From: Cantharellus purpuraceus
Lineage: Eukaryota > Basidiomycota > Agaricomycetes > Cantharellales > Hydnaceae
Assembly (NCBI GenBank): GCA_025174535.1
Contig: JALBUN010000023.1
Coordinates: 558,001 to 622,000 of the forward strand
Reading direction: 5' to 3'
Length of the DNA stretch: 64,000 bases
Part shown: positions 1-13,180 of the stretch, piece after piece
Position numbering within the stretch: the stretch's first letter is position 1
Layout: each line of letters begins with the position of its first letter
Program-made: the position numbers and the translations under genes
The notes under the pieces: model-generated
Database searches by the model: none
What the model was told of the DNA's origin: nothing
The model's input: the letters and a program-made list of their open reading frames with translations, nothing else

Positions 1-3000
1 AAGCCCATAGCATCGTATATTATCGTCATCACCTCACGCACAGAGGTTGGAGATCGTGCGTCCTCCCTGAGCTTGTAGCCTCCCTATTGACCTTTTGAAC
101 TAGTCTTCGACGGATCACGCACTGTGTTCAAGGTGGATGGTGTCAGTGCGATACCCCTGGAGTATGCTCGCGCGTTAGCCACCGTCAATATGCTGGCGTC
201 TCTTACCACACATCATTCTATCGTGCCACCTAACGCCAAACTTACACCCCCGCTCACAGACAACTCAGAACTAATCAATTCGAACACATCTGATGACCAC
301 ATTAATCAACACGGTCATGAAGATCATTCCACTTCTCCCCCGCACGTTAGTTTCGCCACGGGTGAACGGAGGGAAAGGATCCTGTCATCGTTTTCTCCTT
401 CATCCGACGAACTAGACGACCCAACGCCTTCGTCATCTAATTCTTCTGGACATTCTACTCCAACTTCATCTTTTCCAACATCACCTGTTGCCAGGGCCTT
501 AGCCACTCGACTCTCTTTCTGGAGCCGACTGCCGAAGCCCTCTTTGAACTCCCCAGTATCTGCTCCTGTTTCAAGGGAGCCATCAGCAGACACGGTTGAT
601 AGCCTGGAACGGCGCATTGAACATGGAGAGCCCCCATCTGAGGTCTTGAACTCCATTATCGCATCAACTGCTCCTCCACCTTCAACAGTCGAGGAAAAAC
701 ACTCAGAATTGGACGAGAAGATAGTCAAGGAAACGACTAAGGAGTTCGCGAAGGGCGGAATGTTCTTTTCCTATAGCTTTGGTATGAATACCCGTCTTCT
801 TTCCACATTATCGTCTATAATAGAACCCTTCAGACATCACTACGTCACTACAACGCAAACAACAGCAAATCGCAAAGCTCAAGCAGCGAAGTTCACTCCT
901 TTCTGATCTCCAGGCACTTGATGAGCAACCTCGAGTGTCACTGTCGAGCGAGGAGGCAGAAGAATTTCCGGAGCCACAAACATTGCTCCCATTATGGCGT
1001 CGTGTTGATCGGAAGTTTTGGTGGAATGAATCGCTGTCAAGACCCTTCATTGACGCAGGGGTAAGTTTCTCGTGTTTTCAACCTGTTAAGGGGATAATGT
1101 ATATTCGACGTGTAGTTGCATTCCTATGTGCTCCCAATCATGCAAGGTTACTTCCAGATCACGTCTTTTAGCATTCCTCCGGGTTCCTCTACGTCCAACG
1201 CGCCGACTTCTGGGTATGGACAAGGAATCGATACCGAGGACGATCAGGGATACACAGTTGATTACGTTCTTGTGTCGCGACGGTCACGAGAAAGGGCTGG
1301 TCTGCGATACCAGCGCAGAGGTTGGCTATAGTCTTCTCCTGTATATTCAATTCACTCAGTAATTTGCAGGTATCGACGACGATGCCAATGTGGCTAATTT
1401 TGTAGAAACCGAGACTATCATGCGTATCAAGGTCAGTTTTCAAATTCGTGCTAGTATCAACTTTTACCATAAGAAGGGCTTAGCGTGAGGGTCGTTCGAA
1501 TGTGTTTAGTCACATTCAGCTTCGCGGCTCCAGTCCGTGGCATGTTCTTCCCTCAAAATGCATTCCCCGTCTCACCTTTTCCTAATAGTCCCTTTATTCT
1601 GGACACAATCAGGTTATGGGTTGAAGCCACCGCCGCAGCTATCAACAGAACGGACACATCCTCAAAGGATGGATGCGCTGAAGCGACATTTCGCTCGCAC
1701 CTTGAACACATATGGCCCTCTTGTACGGATCATTTCAACCGAGACATGATTCACCTTTAACAGTATCTCGACACAGACGGTGGTTAATCTAGCCGAACAA
1801 CATGGCAAAGAAGGAGCTGTCACATCTGCCTTTCGTGAAAGCATGAGCGAATTGGGTTCGAGGGACGTCCAGTGAGGCCTGCATTTGACACTATCTTTAC
1901 CAGCTCATCTGAGTCACGATGGGTGCAGATACTACGAGTAAGTAGCGTACAGCAGTAGCTGCGACGAGTGACGGTTAATTTTTGAGACATCAGATATGAC
2001 TTTCATGCTGAAACAAAGGGCATGCGGTGGGTGGTTATATAACTCGTTTAAGTGACAGCATAAAGCTAAAATACTCAACGTAGATATGAGAATATCTCCA
2101 TGTTGATTACACAGCTCGAACGTACGTTCGAGTCACAAGGGTTCGTGATGATTTTTGTTGTAGGTGCGCAGCTCACGTGTCATGCGATGTAGCTTCTTCT
2201 GGGTGTCTGGAGGTATAGTAATGTCTCAGCAGAGGGGTGCGTTTCGGGTAAACTGTATCGACTGTTTGGATCGAACCAATGTTGTTCAGGTGAGCCGTTT
2301 TGCAACAGTTTGGGATAACACGTCGAACACATTGTTGCGTGCCCCTTAGTCTGCCTTTGCACGCTTCGTTCTGCAAGGTCAACTAGAGGCTGTTGCTTTA
2401 CCAAGTGCATACGCAGCCGGGGACCGCACAGACGCCGACATTGTTTTTAATGATGGTCAGGAAGTCACTCAACGTGTTGACGGATATCTAACTGCTTTGT
2501 AGTCTGGGCCAACAATGGTGATGCTATCAGTCGCGCCTAGTAAGTTCTTTATCTATTGTTTTCTCAAGTCTATAACTAGTTATCAGCGCCGGAACCTCAG
2601 CATTAAAGGTGCTAGCTAATGAACGTACTTGCGAGCTTCCCAACTCACACTTGGTAGGGTGATTTCACACGCACTGGCAAGAGAGATCTTGGCGGGCTAT
2701 TTAACGATGGTCTGAATAGTCTATCGAGGTAGGTCATCGGGTCAATCGAATAGGTCATCATGCACTCAACGAACGACACAGAGTCTACGCGTCGACATTC
2801 AGCGATTGGTTCTCGCAAGCTATCATCGATTACTTCCTGGGGAATCGCACGTTATCAGTGTTCTCCGAGTTCTTGCTGAAGCTGTCTTCCACCGATCCTC
2901 GTGAACTCATACGAATATCGAAAATCCGAGCAGCGGCTATAGAGACATGCTCGTCACGGGTATTGTTCGAGGGCGAGAAACAAATTGGTGGTTGGACATT

Positions 3001-3946
3001 ATTCTCGCCTGTAGATCTCAACACAAGACTTAGCAACAAATTCGAGGAGAAGGTCCTCGTATTAGTAAGTACTACTCTTTAACCTGCCGTAGCATCTCCT
3101 TGATATGGTCTGTAGACAGCAAGGGCATTATACATGGTCGTGCGTCAATATAAGAGCCTAGGTAATGATGCCAGTACCAACTGATTAATATCCACCATTC
3201 ATGCAGAGTTATGACTATAATCTTGAAAAGGTCAAACTCTTCACCCGAATACCTCTTGGGGATGTCACCAGAATCACGAAAGGTATCTTAACCATATCAA
3301 CTCTGGCTTGTATCAGCAATTTATTCTCATACTCTCCAAGGTATCTACATCCTATCACCACTTGAAGAAGCCAGCCGCAGTCCAGATGATAATTACGGCT
3401 TCATCATTTCGTATCTTCCGTCCCGTCTGACCACTCGCGTCACGAGCTATTCGCTACGCAACACAGTCGCCGACACCAGACCATCTCAGCCGCCAACCCC
3501 CAACCTGTCGCGATTGCTTACGCCGCGGAAAGGGAATAAAGGATCGACAGCATTGTCAAAGATGCTGTCCAATGTAGCCCTCGTGACCGGTGCGGGCTCA
3601 GGAGGCGCCATTGTCACTGCGGCGTTCAAAGCCCTTCCCACTGACCATATGCAGAGCACGTCGGATGTCGGAGATTCTGTGACATCGGCAGCCACCTGTC
3701 GCGACGCCGTGAATTTGATAGTTGAGATGGTGCGCCAGGCATGTGCGGATGTTGGGAATGTACAACCCGATTTCGTGGTTGAGGAGGATATCGTGAGGTG
3801 TGTGACTCTGATATTATATTATGCCAGCCCGTCAATTTTTTGTAACCTTAATGTCATACGACAGCTTGTCAGAGGCTCAACGCATGACGAGCATTTATGC
3901 TAAATTGGAGTACAACTTCAAGCGTCTGCTGTGGCTTGGGAGTTAA
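1..3946 (+). CDS. SAC-domain phosphoinositide phosphatase, INPP5F/SAC2-like (5' end cut by window)
   Basis: Predicted to remove phosphates from phosphoinositides on endosomal or plasma membranes. The window opens inside an exon (1-55, reading SYIIVITSRTEVGD). The next exon starts at 104 after a 48 bp intron. The spliced SAC core includes RRVDRKFWWNESL near 980, FWTQSGYGLKPP near 1600, YDFHAETKGMRWENIS near 2000 and the catalytic Cx5R loop RVNCIDCLDRTNVVQ at about 2248-2290, with all key residues intact. A C-terminal hSac2-type domain follows (LFTRIPLGDVTRITKG near 3240, YILSPLEEASR near 3350). After the last intron (acceptor near 3863) the protein ends EYNFKRLLWLGS, stop 3944-3946. About eleven short introns are needed. 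Exons 3' of 1050 are placed by homology to the family and not all borders are certain. The residues 200-600 stretch is Ser/Pro-rich and probably a disordered insert in the SAC domain. The identity is firm. The exact orthologue (SAC2 versus another SAC clade) is inferred from the hSac2 domain. Confidence 0.9.
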
Positions 3947-4411
3947 GTCTTGCATGGATAGTTAGTTGCATGTGTTACCCGGTCAATATAATACCCTTCG
4001 ATTTCTCACGCTCTTGGCGTGTGTGACTCACAATATTCATTCGCGTGCGGGTCTGCCTCTCTTCTGGTTGTCACCCCAAAATACTTTGTGACAGTAGAAA
4101 TGGGAAGTAGCAAGTTGATACATGGGAGAAGAAATGTAGACCGAGGGGGTAGCTGGACTGAAGCAAAAAGAGAGTACAAAGGGGGTATTATGGACTTTTG
4201 AACGTGCATTACATGAGTATAAGGAGCGCTGTAAGTGCCAGTCCATAGCGAAGAATTGTTCCAAAAAGATGGGACGGAAGATCGTGCAAGTGAGCATGAG
4301 ATACATGATTGCTGGTCAAAAGTCCGAGCCATAAGTCATTGATGGATGGGTATTGATGCTTTGGCGTGAATATGATTGTAAATGTGCCCAGATTGATTGC
4401 GCCTAGACCCC
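3947..4411. other. 3'-3' intergenic spacer between SAC phosphatase and LIM gene
   Basis: The two flanking genes converge here, so this should hold both 3' UTRs. I see no coding signal and no repeat. Confidence 0.6.
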
Positions 4412-6310
4412 CTAAAACACGCCCGCCAAATTGATGAGACGCGTTGTACGCCTCTGCGCGTGCGCCTCGCCAGATCCCAGACGCGCCGGTCGTCGCACCG
4501 AGGCAATGCGACCCAGCTCTCCCACATCGTCATCCTCCTCCTCCTCCTCGATAGCCTGCTCGTGACGCTGCGCGTGTCGCTCGCATAGCATCATGCCGTC
4601 GATTTCCCAGTAGTCCTCCAGACGCTCATCACACCCCATATGCCCACAACGCAGACAATCAGGGTGATACCGATCACCGGCAAAGGTGATCGCACAAGCT
4701 CCCTCGATGGGCTTGCCGCAAGTGGGGGAAACACACAGGGAACGGTTTGCCTGGTGATAGTGAAATGCGCACATTGGCAATCCGTCAAATACATAAAATG
4801 ACTTGTCCGGGAATGGCCGGTGGCAGGTCGCACAGTTGAAACATTCGCGATGATACTTTCCCTTGAGTTGCCCGTCTGATGAATACACTGCTGCCTGCTC
4901 TATCGGCTTATTACACCGCCGGCACTGAAAAAAATTATGTTAGGCCCCAAAAGTTGCCAAATATCAACGAAAAGTCACCTTTGGGAGATACATGTTCTTC
5001 CAGCAGCGCTCGCACAACACACCCTTGCCTGTATCCATCTTGATCCAGCGACCATTGTCAATGCTGCATTCGCACCGTATGCATATGCGCCGTCTAGGGA
5101 CTTGCTCTCCTTCCTTGGCTCGACGCATGTTTTTTGCATCGCTTGCGCTACGAGCTGCACCTGCACCTGGAGGTGAGACTGAGCCCAGTGGGCTCGCCAC
5201 CCCTCCAGGGCCACCACGAGGACCAACCGTTGGTGTCGTGTGCGAACGCCGAGGAGAAGCTGGAGGTAGGTCGTCTCGCGTCATACGTCCAACAGATGCA
5301 GCAGAATAGGCTGAACGGGACGAAGAAGAACCTCGGTCTTTGCTTAACTTGCTGATGACTGCTTCGTCCTCGTCGTCATCATCTCTGTCATATGCAAGCC
5401 CACTTCCAGACAAATCCGAGTCAGTCGGAGAGCTGGGGCGGTCGGTACGTGACGTATAGAAAGAGTTATCTTTAAGTGGGGTAGATGCGGGTGGACCCTG
5501 ATCGAGAGTATTCTTGTATTTCTGAAAAAATGGAAGCCTCGAGGCCGCAGGTGTGGGAGTTGAGGCATCTCGTGGTGGTGGTGTACGAATGGGATTTGAA
5601 TAAGAACCTGACGAGGACGACATTGAGGTATTTGGACCCGGTGAGGGTGTGCGTGAGGCTGCGAAAGCGGGAGGGATGCTAATTGGTGATTGAGGAAACG
5701 GCGACGATGGTGAGTGAGAACGTGGCGATGAAAGAACCGAATTCGGGGACAACGGTGGCGTTCCTACATGTCAGGGCCCATTAAGGACAATTTAGCGCGC
5801 GGTCATCAACATGAAGAAGGACTGACCTCTTCCAGAAGACCCAGCGATGTCCAGAAACTGTGGGGGAAGGTACTCGGTACCTGTGCTTCTCGCGAATGAA
5901 TCTGCACGATAAGGAGGGTGCTGATGGTGCTGAGCGAAGACAGCTGCATGGGCTGCAGCTTGGAAGGCGCGTCGGCCAACGCCAGCCATGCCGCTCTCTC
6001 CACCAGGCATATAGTCTTCTGGGCGAGGGGAAGACGTGGATACAGTGGGGAATGGGACGTGCGAAGTTGCTTTGGAAGGGGATGGTTTTATAAGCGAAGG
6101 ACGTGACCGAGGTACAGATTGGCTGTTGCTGCGAAGCCTGGGCTGCTCATGAGGCGCAAGGTGCTGTTGGGGCGGAGATGGCAGCTGAGGCGAACAGACA
6201 TGTGCGCCAAGGGAAGAGAGAGGAACGGGTTGGCTACAGCTGGAGCATTTTACAGTGGGCAAAATGTGGGATGCTCTGCTGGAGCTGGCGGGGGTCAGGA
6301 GCGGGGACAT
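4412..6310 (-). CDS. LIM-domain protein, paxillin/Pxl1-like
   Basis: Three exons, complement of 4412-4924, 4979-5763 and 5827-6310, add to 594 codons with phases that fit exactly. The start at 6310 was chosen because the preferred reading MSPLLTPASSS leads straight into a conserved CSSCSQPVPL..C motif. Residues about 60-360 are Ser/Pro-rich and likely disordered. The C-terminal third carries zinc-binding modules: an incomplete CIRC..CERC half-module, then a full LIM (CRRCNKP..HRECFNCATC..CAFHY) and a second LIM (CVSPTCGKP..HPDCLRCGHMGC..CERH), then an acidic run EEEEEDDD. LIM proteins of this type are adaptor proteins at actin-rich polarity or septation sites. That role is inferred from the family. 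The stop is followed by the convergent SAC gene. Confidence 0.85.
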
Positions 6311-7515
6311 GAAAAAAAAGAGCGTCGGGTCGCTTGAGAGCGCGTAGGGGTGGTTCAGAACACCAAGTACAATCCCATGCTCCTCCTTGCGTCGGACATT
6401 GAACACATGGCTCGCCTACACCGAGCGCCTCTGATCTATACTTAAGTCCTATACATACGGCTCGACATGCGGCGCTCCCATGCCAGCGCGATCCCTAGAG
6501 CACATTTCCATCCCCACCCTTCAAGATCTCAAACGACAATGATGGCGATCCATCATCATTGCACGCATCACGAGTGCCCAAGATTGGCACGCCCCACGCC
6601 CACGCGTTTGCTCCGAGCCGTGTGAAAAGCATTGTGGAAGGCAATGATGTTATTCGCCGGGATACAGACTACGGCCTTCGAATGCATGGGGTTAGATCAG
6701 AGCTTCAAGTTTCACATTGACAGCGGCAAAGCTGCATGTGGACTCACCTCAAATCCACTCAAAGCAATAGGCAGTAAAGTGGGATAGACTTGGCCCGGAA
6801 TCTCCCCCTTCCCATTTTCCTTGCATTTCTAGACTGTACGTGCAAATCGCCCCGTTGATGTCAGGTTCTCCATCACCGCGAAGGGTGTCAAGCAAGCCCA
6901 CTGTGATGGAAGCTGAGATCTTGGCAACAAGAGAAACCGCGTGAGGCTTGCATAGTCGAAACCGAGATCAGTTGTTGTCTGTCTGATGGCGGTTGCTTTG
7001 CCGCTAATAAATGCTTGGACAATCACTAGACGTGTTCCGCAATTAAGGGTGCTGTCAGCCCCCGACCCACAATGACAGAAACCAAACCGAACTCAAGAAC
7101 ATGGCGTGCGAGTATTGAGAATATTGTGTGAGGGTGCATTCAACTTGAGGGCGGCTCAACAATATACGTCATCGCGACACGCGAGATAGTATCGTACACC
7201 TCGACGATTGCTGTGATTCTCATAAACGTGTGAACACATTCGCGAACTTGATGACTCAGAACCTTTCTTTGATTGCTGGCTGATCACACACCGACTGTCT
7301 TCCTTCTTGATGGTATTATCAGGATAGTGCGGTAAAGACACGCACGCAGATATTCACTTGTTTGTACAACAATGCCTGGATGCCTTTGGAAGGAAATTAG
7401 CGTCCAGATTTGCCTCATCAACAGATAGATCGCTACCAGTTCGTGAGTTTTGTACCAGGCCTCATGGAGTGATTTCGAGTGATGATAATAGAGGTCGTAT
7501 TTTCACGAGGCATCT
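6311..7515. promoter_or_regulatory. Upstream region of LIM gene / downstream of PPAT gene
   Basis: 1.2 kb without a supported gene. It must contain the LIM-gene promoter and the 3' UTR of the adenylyltransferase. Open frames here are short, lack splice logic and show no motif I recognise. Confidence 0.4.
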
Positions 7516-8728
7516 TCAATTCCCAACCTTCCCGGTGTCAGAGTTCGTTGCACTGGTTTGTTGCTCGTATATCCATTGCCTGATGAAAGTACTGCTCATC
7601 TTGGCATTCTTCAATGCCTCGGGGTCGTCTGTCCCAAGGTCTGCTGAAACCGCCGAGATCACATCTATGACAAACGTCTTCAAGGGTGGTAACGCTTTCT
7701 CGGCACGGAGGTTTGCGACTGGAATTTTATTTGATATGTGACGGGAAACAATTTCACAAGATGTATGAGGACGCACTGGAAGTGGCTCCGGGAAGGGTCT
7801 CTTTGCTCACAACAAGTGCTTGAATATCGGGGTCCCACCCGGTAGGGCCGTATACATCCGTAATAGGCACGGCATCGTAGTTGAGGCCAGGTTTGAAAAG
7901 CTGGAGGAAACTTCTCACAGCGTCACATCGTATAGAGAGGGGCTCGAGGAGGTCTTTGTGAGCCTTCTTCACAAGAAGCTGATCATCTAGATATCCTCAG
8001 TCATTGAGTGTGTGCCAAAGGACATGCGTCCCCGACCTGTAACTCCAACAATAATCTTCTTTCCAGCGATCCAAGCTGCCATGCTGAGAAGAATCTTGTG
8101 TCCGGGATGAAGGTGGTCAAATGTTCCTCCAAGGGCAACCACCGAATAAATAGTGGGGTGTCTAGTCTTGTCCGAGTATATCGATGGAGCAATAGACTGC
8201 TCCGGAACTCCCGGGAGATGGACAACTGGCAAAGACTGCCATGCTTTGTGGATGAGAACCTTCTCGAGAAGTCCTTGAAAATAACATGGCTCTAACCCTG
8301 TTTTAAAATCATAGCGGTGGAGAAATACCAGAGTAGAAGACCATATTCCATTCATCTGTAATAGGCTCGTCTGTCGCCGGGCTTTGGAGCCCGCGTAGCA
8401 GAACATCTACACTCATAAGGATCTTATTGTGCTTCTGGGAGACAGTAGTTGCCTGCACATATGCATGTGTCAGTATTTTCTGAACTACACCCCAGCTACC
8501 GCTTCCAGCGGCATCGTCAAAGAAAGTGCTGAATATTATAATAAGCAGTCGTGTCCGGGTTCTGGTTGCTGCCCCGGTGATCGGGGCAGAAATAATAGAG
8601 GGGTCGTCAATGTCTTGTATATTCAGTATGAGGATGGCTTTCTCGACGTCGTTGAGGAGTTCTTCTGCCATCAGTGGAGTAGGCGGTCCGAATTCAACCT
8701 CCGATGGGCGGCAGTAGCTGTGGACCAT
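7516..8728 (-). CDS. CAB4: Pantetheine-phosphate adenylyltransferase (CoA synthesis)
   Basis: Transfers AMP from ATP to 4'-phosphopantetheine, the penultimate step of coenzyme A synthesis. The nucleotidyltransferase signature VALGGTFDHLHPGHKILLS is intact near 8090-8150 and is followed after splicing by IVGVTDDQLLVKKAHKDL. Introns 7987-8036 (50 bp) and 7719-7776 (58 bp) join in correct phase, the latter giving LPGATSIANLRAEKALPP. The C-terminus ends SDTGKVGN. The N-terminal ~130 residues (LLIIIFSTFFDD, KILMSVDVLLRG) match the variable domain of fungal homologues. The junction near 8240-8330 is ambiguous: a 31 bp or an ~85 bp intron both keep phase. Start 8728 is the first ATG of the open frame. 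It lies only 72 bp downstream of the GPI10 stop on the same strand. The yeast name is used for the function. Confidence 0.88.
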
Positions 8729-8800
8729 AATATAACAGCCGTAGTACGTTTCGTTGTGTTGTTCAAGTTAGATTGATACACTACTAGTAAGGATGACTAC

Positions 8801-10831
8801 TCATGTGGCATTTGGTCCATGCCATGTCCAAACCCTAATCCCCCCTCTGCGTCTTTCGTCTTGTTCCCACCCATTCCAACCGTACCATTCCTGTTGATAC
8901 CCAAGTGACTCCAAAAAAGGCTGCACCCCCTCGCTTTTTAACAATGCACCAAAGAACACCAGGTGCGAAGGCCACGTATGTGACCAAGAGTGGTTCGATA
9001 TATCTCGGCTGCCTGGAATTGATGCCGGGTACTGGGAAGGTGGGAAATGCGGATCTACGGCTTTTGGGAACATCGTTCGTAGGTAATCGATGGGTGACGC
9101 ATAAAAGACATCAGATTGATCTTTGTATGTATCAAGAGCTTGCTCTCTGGAGCGCACGAGGTGCATGAGTCAAGAAGACATGGCAGAGTCACACTTGCAG
9201 ACTTGCTCACCCTAGAGGCGGCTCGCATCCCAAAGCCCAATGCGAGTGCTCCGTAAGCTGTGGACGATGTAGGTGAGACTGCCACGGCGTAGAATGACAA
9301 GGCATCAGATATCCAATAGACTGAAGTTCATCGGCTGGGAATGAACGAAGATGATGCATAACAGCAATCTGTGCTCGAGATTGAATAAAAAGCAAATAAG
9401 GTGTAGCTGCTAAAGTTATGACTGTGATTATGCGCCATGCTCTGCCATAAAGAGCTTTGTGCTGAGTCTTGACATTGCCATCAACAATGGGCTTTGACGC
9501 AATGACATGCATAGCAGGTAGAAGTGGGTGGATAAACCTCCACTCCTTGTGCGCCGCAAGGGAATAAACAGACGTAGTCCATAATATGAGGATGACTAGG
9601 CGTTGAAATGGAGGCGTTCCACTCCGGAGTCCCAGCCACATTCCACAGAAAAAGAACGGAGAAGTGACATTGCAGAGAACAGGTATAGCTTGAGTGAGGT
9701 AATAGTGCCAAGGGCTCCGGCCATAAAAAGTGGACACCGGAGACAGATTTGTTATGAGGAAGTTGAGAGGGGTAAAGGTGAATGTGCCAAAATACCAAGA
9801 GTCGAGCAGAGAGAGAGACGCACAAGCGACCATTCTTTGGAGCCGGCGTGAACAATATTGCCTCCATAGTAGCATTGGAGTTCATGTCTTACCCTATGAC
9901 AAATGCTTTGCTCCAGAGTTGGATTATACGATTGGAATCGTGTCGAAATCGCCAGGAAAGCTCAGCGAACAGGAACGTCCAAATGATTGTATTAGTAGGC
10001 CTGATCATACAGGCTATCGCAGCAATGACAAGGGGCTTCATCAATTGTCTTCACAGGCTTCAGTCAAATACGATAAGGATTATTGCTTTACTGACTGAGA
10101 TGAGCGAGGTGTTGCAAAGGGCCAGTAACTCAAGGCAAGCGTTGTCAGACTGGTTTCCATGGAATTGGACAGCGTTCTGGAGAGTGCTTGAACATGAAAC
10201 AACGACGCGAGGGAGAGATAGAACTGATGTGATGAAAAAAAAAAAAAATATAAAGTGCAGTCAAATTTATAGCAAAAGACTAACCGCCGTGGAGACATAG
10301 CGTTCTCCCAAGATGTTTCGGGAAAGTCGACGTACAGCTATGTCAGTTATAGACGCAAGCATACCTTGTACAATTTTTGGTGCCCAAATCTGCGATTTCC
10401 GGGATTAATGATCCAAGACCAACCCTACTTCCCGATGTAGAGAGCACACAGACCAACAAAATTCCCTCGTCTAATGCTAGGACCTTCAGCATCCAGTACA
10501 CAGGTACAAAATGCATTGGAAAGAAAATGCTGCGTATTGGCGGTGTGACGCGCCACTCCCACGTGAGATGTCCATACCCGTATACGAGAGTGTGGGCAGG
10601 CTCAAGGGCCTGAAAATATTCGTCCGGTTGAAAATATGTGATGGAGAGAAGCGCGACGGCGACGCGCAGACAGACTGCGAGTCGGGCGGGTGTCGCCCAC
10701 ACTAACGGTGTGACAACAGATTTGTTACAAAACATGCACCACGGGATCTGCCTGGAACCTCCCTCACCTGCATTCATGTCATGAGAGAACAGCCTAGTGG
10801 CTGACTTTGAAATATTCTGCGTCGATCGCAT
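8801..10831 (-). CDS. GPI10: GPI mannosyltransferase III (GT22 family, PIG-B)
   Basis: Adds the third mannose to the GPI-anchor precursor in the ER membrane from dolichol-phosphate mannose. Family hallmarks are present: TYFQPDEYFQALEPAH and GYGHLTWEWR in exon 1, LGERYVSTA, LSNSMETSLTTLALSYWPF, MIRPTNTIIWTFLF, YFGTFTFTPLNFL, HKEWRFIHPLLPAM and LMPCHSTPWQSHLHRP. The long hydrophobic segments fit a multi-pass enzyme. Splicing the intron after GCEPPLG joins EQALDTYKDQSDVFYASP to the last exon, which ends at 8801. A 64 bp intron near 10395-10460 restores IWAPKIVQGMLASITDIA. The intron near 10220-10280 carries a 13-base A run on the + strand (T run in the gene sense) before its acceptor. Start 10831 is the first of three candidate ATGs (also 10777). 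Confidence 0.92.
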
Positions 10832-11215
10832 TAGTATCGCTCATAAAAGTCGCTAACCTGGATTTGTTAGAGACTATATGTTGCATCCAGATTAATGAAT
10901 TCTGTGCCTAATGTTAGTCTTTATATACTCTTTTGAATATTAACAACATCCTTTAGTTATATTGTGTTCGGTGCCATTGCAAAGTTACATGACTATAGAC
11001 ATCGTATACATCAACACAGTACTAGAGCAGAGCTCGAGCATACGGTATGGGGCGACTTGCTAAGCTAACATTTGGAACCCTAGTCGCAGGATATTCATTC
11101 CATGTAAGGGGTATTCTTAAGTCCTCTTCGTTTAGAGGAGTACTTCTGACGATGACCGTGTGTCGCTGTGATTTCATCCATATCAGGAGTCGTAGTCCAA
11201 ATTGGTCGCTGCCTG
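10832..11215. promoter_or_regulatory. GPI10 promoter region
   Basis: About 380 bp upstream of GPI10 and downstream of the FAD monooxygenase, both on the minus strand. I see no coding signal. Confidence 0.45.
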
Positions 11216-13180
11216 CTAGGCATTCTGAGTGGGTGATATTTCCGATGTTTCGATGATTGTACGAGAGATGCCTAGGTCCATAAACCTCGAGATCCGGTGA
11301 TCTGGTTCGTGGGGAGTCATTAGGCGACCAAAGTCAGCCCACCACCCTTCTGCTTCTAGCTCCACTTCATATCTGTCCATGGGCCGCATCAGCTCTTCAC
11401 CCAAACTACATACACCACGAAGTATGACTCACCGGAAGATTTCCGTCGACATTTCCCATAACTCCTCAAATTGCTCAGCGGTGATATCTTTGCTGAGGTA
11501 TGCTTCCCTCAGCTCTTCATCGCGTTTGTCCAGATCCCCTGGAGTCCCTTCCCGCAGTGGGTGACAAATGTGCGCAACTTCTTCACGGCCCTGCACGTAC
11601 GTGCAACGTGTTTGCCTGAGCTCCTGGTACGCATGTAATAGGAACTTGATGTTCTCACGCGACTTTATACGAGAGAAAAGGTTGCCTAGGACCGCGGCAT
11701 CTTCAATGGCCATGGCGGCCTTGTGTAGTGCGTATGCCTGGTAAGACATTGACTAGGCATAAGCACTTCTCGAAACGTTATAGACATACCGGCATGGGAT
11801 GACACGCATCTCCGACGAGGACGACCCGGCCCGAATCATGAACCCATGTTTCTACTGGTTCTCTTCGGACCTGTTTGACATCACATGTGTATTGAACTAA
11901 CTGCATGAGTTTTTGCACTCTGCTCCGTCCGAAAGAGTGAGTTACGGCTGTACATCCAGTAATCATAGCAAATACCTTGGTTCCCATCCGGCAACTTCAT
12001 CCCAGAGCCGCTCTACGTCGTCGTGTGTTGTCCAATCTTCAGTGGTCGTAGTATCATTCTGTTGGTGAATGAGGTATATGATGTATAAACCAGTTTCTTT
12101 CAATGGCATTGCGAGCATTATCCGCGAAGGTCCCATCCTGGCGTGCTTTGTATAAATACAAATCAAATAGGTAAGACAGCACATTCGTACCATTCGTTCA
12201 TCTGTGATATGTTAGCTGTGAATATTGAGCACATTTGATAAACGATACGACACGTACTCGAGGCACGTCCGTCAAAGCCTTGAGTTCTGGGTCATCGATC
12301 ATTCGGTCTATGGGTATAGACGAGCTTCAAAACGCACAGTCGGGTCAGAGCAGAAATTTTGACGAATAAGACATTCTGCTCACATATATACCGCTGTCCC
12401 TTTAGGCACACCAGGATCGTGATAGTCCAGCACGACATCTCGTACATATGATTGATCACCGTCTGCTCCGACCACTATATCGCCTCGAACAACCTCGCCA
12501 GAATCTAATCTGACCGAGGGCGTTTGAGGGTTTACAGAGATAACACGACAGCCAAGTCGAATCTCTGCTCCGGCACCTTGGGCTAGATGGAAAAGCATGT
12601 TGTGTACGTCGGCATGCTATGAAAGCGTCAGTCAGGGAGTAAGCAGACTGTAACTAATATACAGACATCAGCAATGTACCAGTCATTACCGGTTGCATTC
12701 AAGACTAGTTCATTCCATTCCACGCCACCAAACTTAACACCATCTCGATCTGTACAGAAATTAGATGAAAATTTACGCCATCTCGGAGGACCTTACACAT
12801 GTGGTATTCAAGACCTAGTGGCTTAGACGCAAAGCTGTCTAACTCATCACTAGTAATACCCCATTGAGCGAATATTTTTGTCAAATTAGAAGGCAGATTG
12901 CATGCTCCATGATGCTGCGGAAGGTATATGTAAGTATGCATTAACTTTGGCAAGAGCAAAGCACAGACCTGGCCAATCACGTTGGCGCGTTCAAGCACCA
13001 CGCAATCATGTCCAGCCTTGGAAAGAGAAAACGCTGCTGCGAGACCGCTCAAACCTCCACCAACTATAACCACTTTCAATGATACAGCAGCACGACGACC
13101 CAAGTAAAGCTGTTACACTTGGGTGAGCGAGGCTAATATAGAGCAAGACAAGTAGGCTAGTATCTCACCTCGGGAGCCAT
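11216..13180 (-). CDS. FAD-dependent monooxygenase, salicylate-hydroxylase-like
   Basis: Group A flavoprotein monooxygenase predicted to hydroxylate an aromatic or related substrate with NAD(P)H and O2. The FAD dinucleotide-binding motif VVIVGGGLSGLAAAFSLS is near 13050. The DG motif GDIVVGADGDQS is near 12460, and the GD motif VVLVGDACHPMP near 11810 runs after splicing into YALHKAAMAIEDAAVLG. A 12-nt first exon (13169-13180, MAPE) joins exon 2 at 13109 across a 59 bp intron in phase 0, giving MAPELYLGRRAAVSLKVV. At least seven further short introns are needed. The C-terminal exon ends SEISPTQNA at 11216. The substrate cannot be read from sequence. It is divergently paired with the copper radical oxidase at 13988, so co-regulation is possible but not shown. 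Confidence 0.85.

Noticed and set aside
7358..7741. Plus-strand 127-residue frame
   Set aside because: Its 3' half is antisense to the last exons of the adenylyltransferase, and its 5' half has no motif.
8295..8335. 31 bp intron in the adenylyltransferase as a record-short intron
   Set aside because: An ~85 bp intron with the same donor and a later AG also keeps phase, so the short form is not established.
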